Source: Thalassobaculum sp965228445 (GTDB taxonomy: Bacteria > Pseudomonadota > Alphaproteobacteria > Thalassobaculales > Thalassobaculaceae). From it: a stretch of 64,000 nucleotides of DNA. The stretch is taken from positions 2,294,001-2,358,000 of the forward strand of contig OZ245813.1 of NCBI GenBank assembly GCA_965228445.1, read 5' to 3'. Position numbers and translations under genes: made by a program. The notes beneath the pieces are model-generated. The model saw nothing but the letters and a program-made list of their open reading frames with translations, ran no database searches and was not told the DNA's origin. Shown here one piece after another: positions 62,934 through 64,000 of this stretch (the stretch's first letter is position 1; each line of letters begins with the position of its first letter).

Positions 62934-64000
62934 TCAGCCCTCGGTCTTCGGCGCGGCCTTGGGCGGCAGGGCGAGCTTGATGTGCAGATCGCGGAGCTGC
63001 TCCGGACGGACCTCGCTCGGCGCGTTCATCATCAGGTCCTCGGCCCGCTGGTTCATCGGGAACAGGATGACCTCGCGCAGGTTCTGCTCGCCGGCCAGCA
63101 TCATGACGATGCGGTCGATGCCCGGCGCGATGCCACCGTGCGGCGGGGCGCCGAACTTGAAGGCGTTGATCATGCCGGCGAACTTGTCGTCCACGACCTC
63201 CGGGCCGTAGCCGGCGATCTCGAACGCCTTGTACATGATCTCCGGGCGATGGTTCCGGATCGCGCCGGAGGACAGCTCAACGCCGTTGCAGACCACGTCA
63301 TACTGGTAGGCGAGGATGTCCAGCGGCTCCATCGTCTCCAGCGCCTCCATGCCGCCCTGGGGCATGGAGAACGGGTTGTGCGAGAAGTCGATGGCGCCGG
63401 TGGTCTCGTCGGCCTCGTACATCGGGAAGTCGACGATCCAGCACAGCTTGAAGACGCCCTTCTCGATGATGTCGAGATCGGCACCCAGCTTCAGGCGGGC
63501 CTGGCCGGCGAGCTTGGCCGCCTCCAGCTCCTTGCCGCCGGCGAAGAAGATGGCGTCGCCATCTCCCATGCCGGTGAGCGCCTTCAGCTCCTCGATCTTC
63601 TCCGCCGGCAGGCGGTTGGCGATCGGGCCGCGGGCCTCGCCGTCGCCGAAGATCATGTAGCCGAGACCCGGCGCGCCCTGGCCCTGGGCCCAGGAATTCA
63701 TGCGGTCGCAGATCGCCCGGCTGCCGCATTTGGGGCCCGGAATGGCGCGGATCACGCCGCCGCCTTCCACGAGCTTGGCGAAGATCGCGAAGTCGGAGCC
63801 GCGGAAGACCTCGCTGACATCGGCGATCTCGATCGGGATGCGCAGGTCCGGCTTGTCGGAGCCGTATTTCAGCATCGCCTCCCGATACGGGATGCGCGGG
63901 AACGGGTCCGGCACGGTCCAGTCGGAGAATTCCTTGAACACACCTGCCAGCACCGGCTCGACGGCGGCGAACACGTCCTCCTGCTCGACGAAGCTCATCT
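62934..64000 (-). CDS. aspS: Aspartyl-tRNA synthetase, C-terminal part (5' end outside window)
   Basis: The gene runs off the window edge; about 355 C-terminal residues are present. Class II features are visible: the bacterial GAD insertion domain (FSDWTVPDPFPRIPYREAMLKYGSDKPDLRIP at the start of this part), SHNPFSMPQGG, VCNGVELSSGAIRNH and the motif 3 GAPPHGGIAPGIDRIVMML. The C-terminal tail (LHIKLALPPKAAPKTEG) is complete. Typical bacterial type; whether it is discriminating or not cannot be told from this part. Confidence 0.95.
   Translation of the reverse strand, partial: MSFVEQEDVFAAVEPVLAGVFKEFSDWTVPDPFPRIPYREAMLKYGSDKPDLRIPIEIADVSEVFRGSDFAIFAKLVEGGGVIRAIPGPKCGSRAICDRMNSWAQGQGAPGLGYMIFGDGEARGPIANRLPAEKIEELKALTGMGDGDAIFFAGGKELEAAKLAGQARLKLGADLDIIEKGVFKLCWIVDFPMYEADETTGAIDFSHNPFSMPQGGMEALETMEPLDILAYQYDVVCNGVELSSGAIRNHRPEIMYKAFEIAGYGPEVVDDKFAGMINAFKFGAPPHGGIAPGIDRIVMMLAGEQNLREVILFPMNQRAEDLMMNAPSEVRPEQLRDLHIKLALPPKAAPKTEG

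Overview
The window is one continuous piece of a GC-rich alphaproteobacterial chromosome. Gene content and order point to a Rhodospirillales-like, probably free-living aquatic or soil organism. The clues are a trxB-lsrB pair, class I lysyl-tRNA synthetase, an ELM1-family protein, UbiK beside YbjN and proC, a TipF-like degenerate EAL protein, TIGR01459 HAD hydrolase, BtaA/BtaB betaine-lipid genes and clustered GANTC (CcrM-type) sites. About 70 protein genes are supported. I see no rRNA, tRNA, CRISPR array, transposase, integrase or prophage.

Layout. 0.1-5 kb: betaine-lipid synthesis (btaAB), an MFS exporter on the minus strand preceded by a complete-looking transcription attenuator, a TPR-methyltransferase and a DUF486 membrane protein. 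5-9.7 kb: a minus-strand catabolic cluster (enolase-superfamily dehydratase/racemase, CoA-transferase, CitE-like lyase, SDR) with a small Cys-cluster protein. 9.7-17 kb: a long minus-strand housekeeping run (ubiK, ybjN, proC, TetR-like, prs, rplY, pth, ychF, dienelactone hydrolase). 17-22.2 kb: plus-strand heptose epimerase, metallophosphoesterase, a coupled 642-aa membrane protein, and a zinc alcohol dehydrogenase. 22.2-27 kb: PAS_5 protein, TonB-dependent receptor with DUF2946 protein, UbiH-like monooxygenase. 27-34 kb: a candidate LsrB-linked small RNA, lsrB, trxB, a coupled GNAT / 640-aa unknown / ELM1 group and a divergent Lrp regulator.

34-46 kb: greA, carB and carA with a clear divergent promoter region to a GatB/YqeY gene, then a repeat-filled gap, cytidine deaminase, hisI, M20 peptidase, peroxiredoxin and a DsbD/ScsB-type reductase. 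46-54.4 kb: AlgH, a decayed DUF899 gene behind an SRPBCC/ArsR pair, a glutathione transferase sharing the ArsR control region, TfoX-N protein, class II aldolase, LysR with divergent DoxX-dioxygenase-SDR, upp, rpmB and an Lrp regulator. 54.6-64 kb: RHH protein, HAD hydrolase, TipF-like protein, pyrD, class IV aminotransferase, DUF1028, lipoprotein, a 62-bp tandem-repeat block, class I lysyl-tRNA synthetase, MarR, and the C-terminal part of aspS running off the end.

The intergenic gaps at 33.5-34.1, 40.0-40.5, 42.7-43.0 and 60.3-60.8 kb carry dispersed palindromic repeat families. The two most interesting signals are non-coding. One is a leader peptide with mutually exclusive antiterminator and terminator hairpins in front of the MFS exporter. 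The other is a four-hairpin, anti-Shine-Dalgarno-bearing RNA candidate next to lsrB with a perfect LysR-type T-N11-A box.
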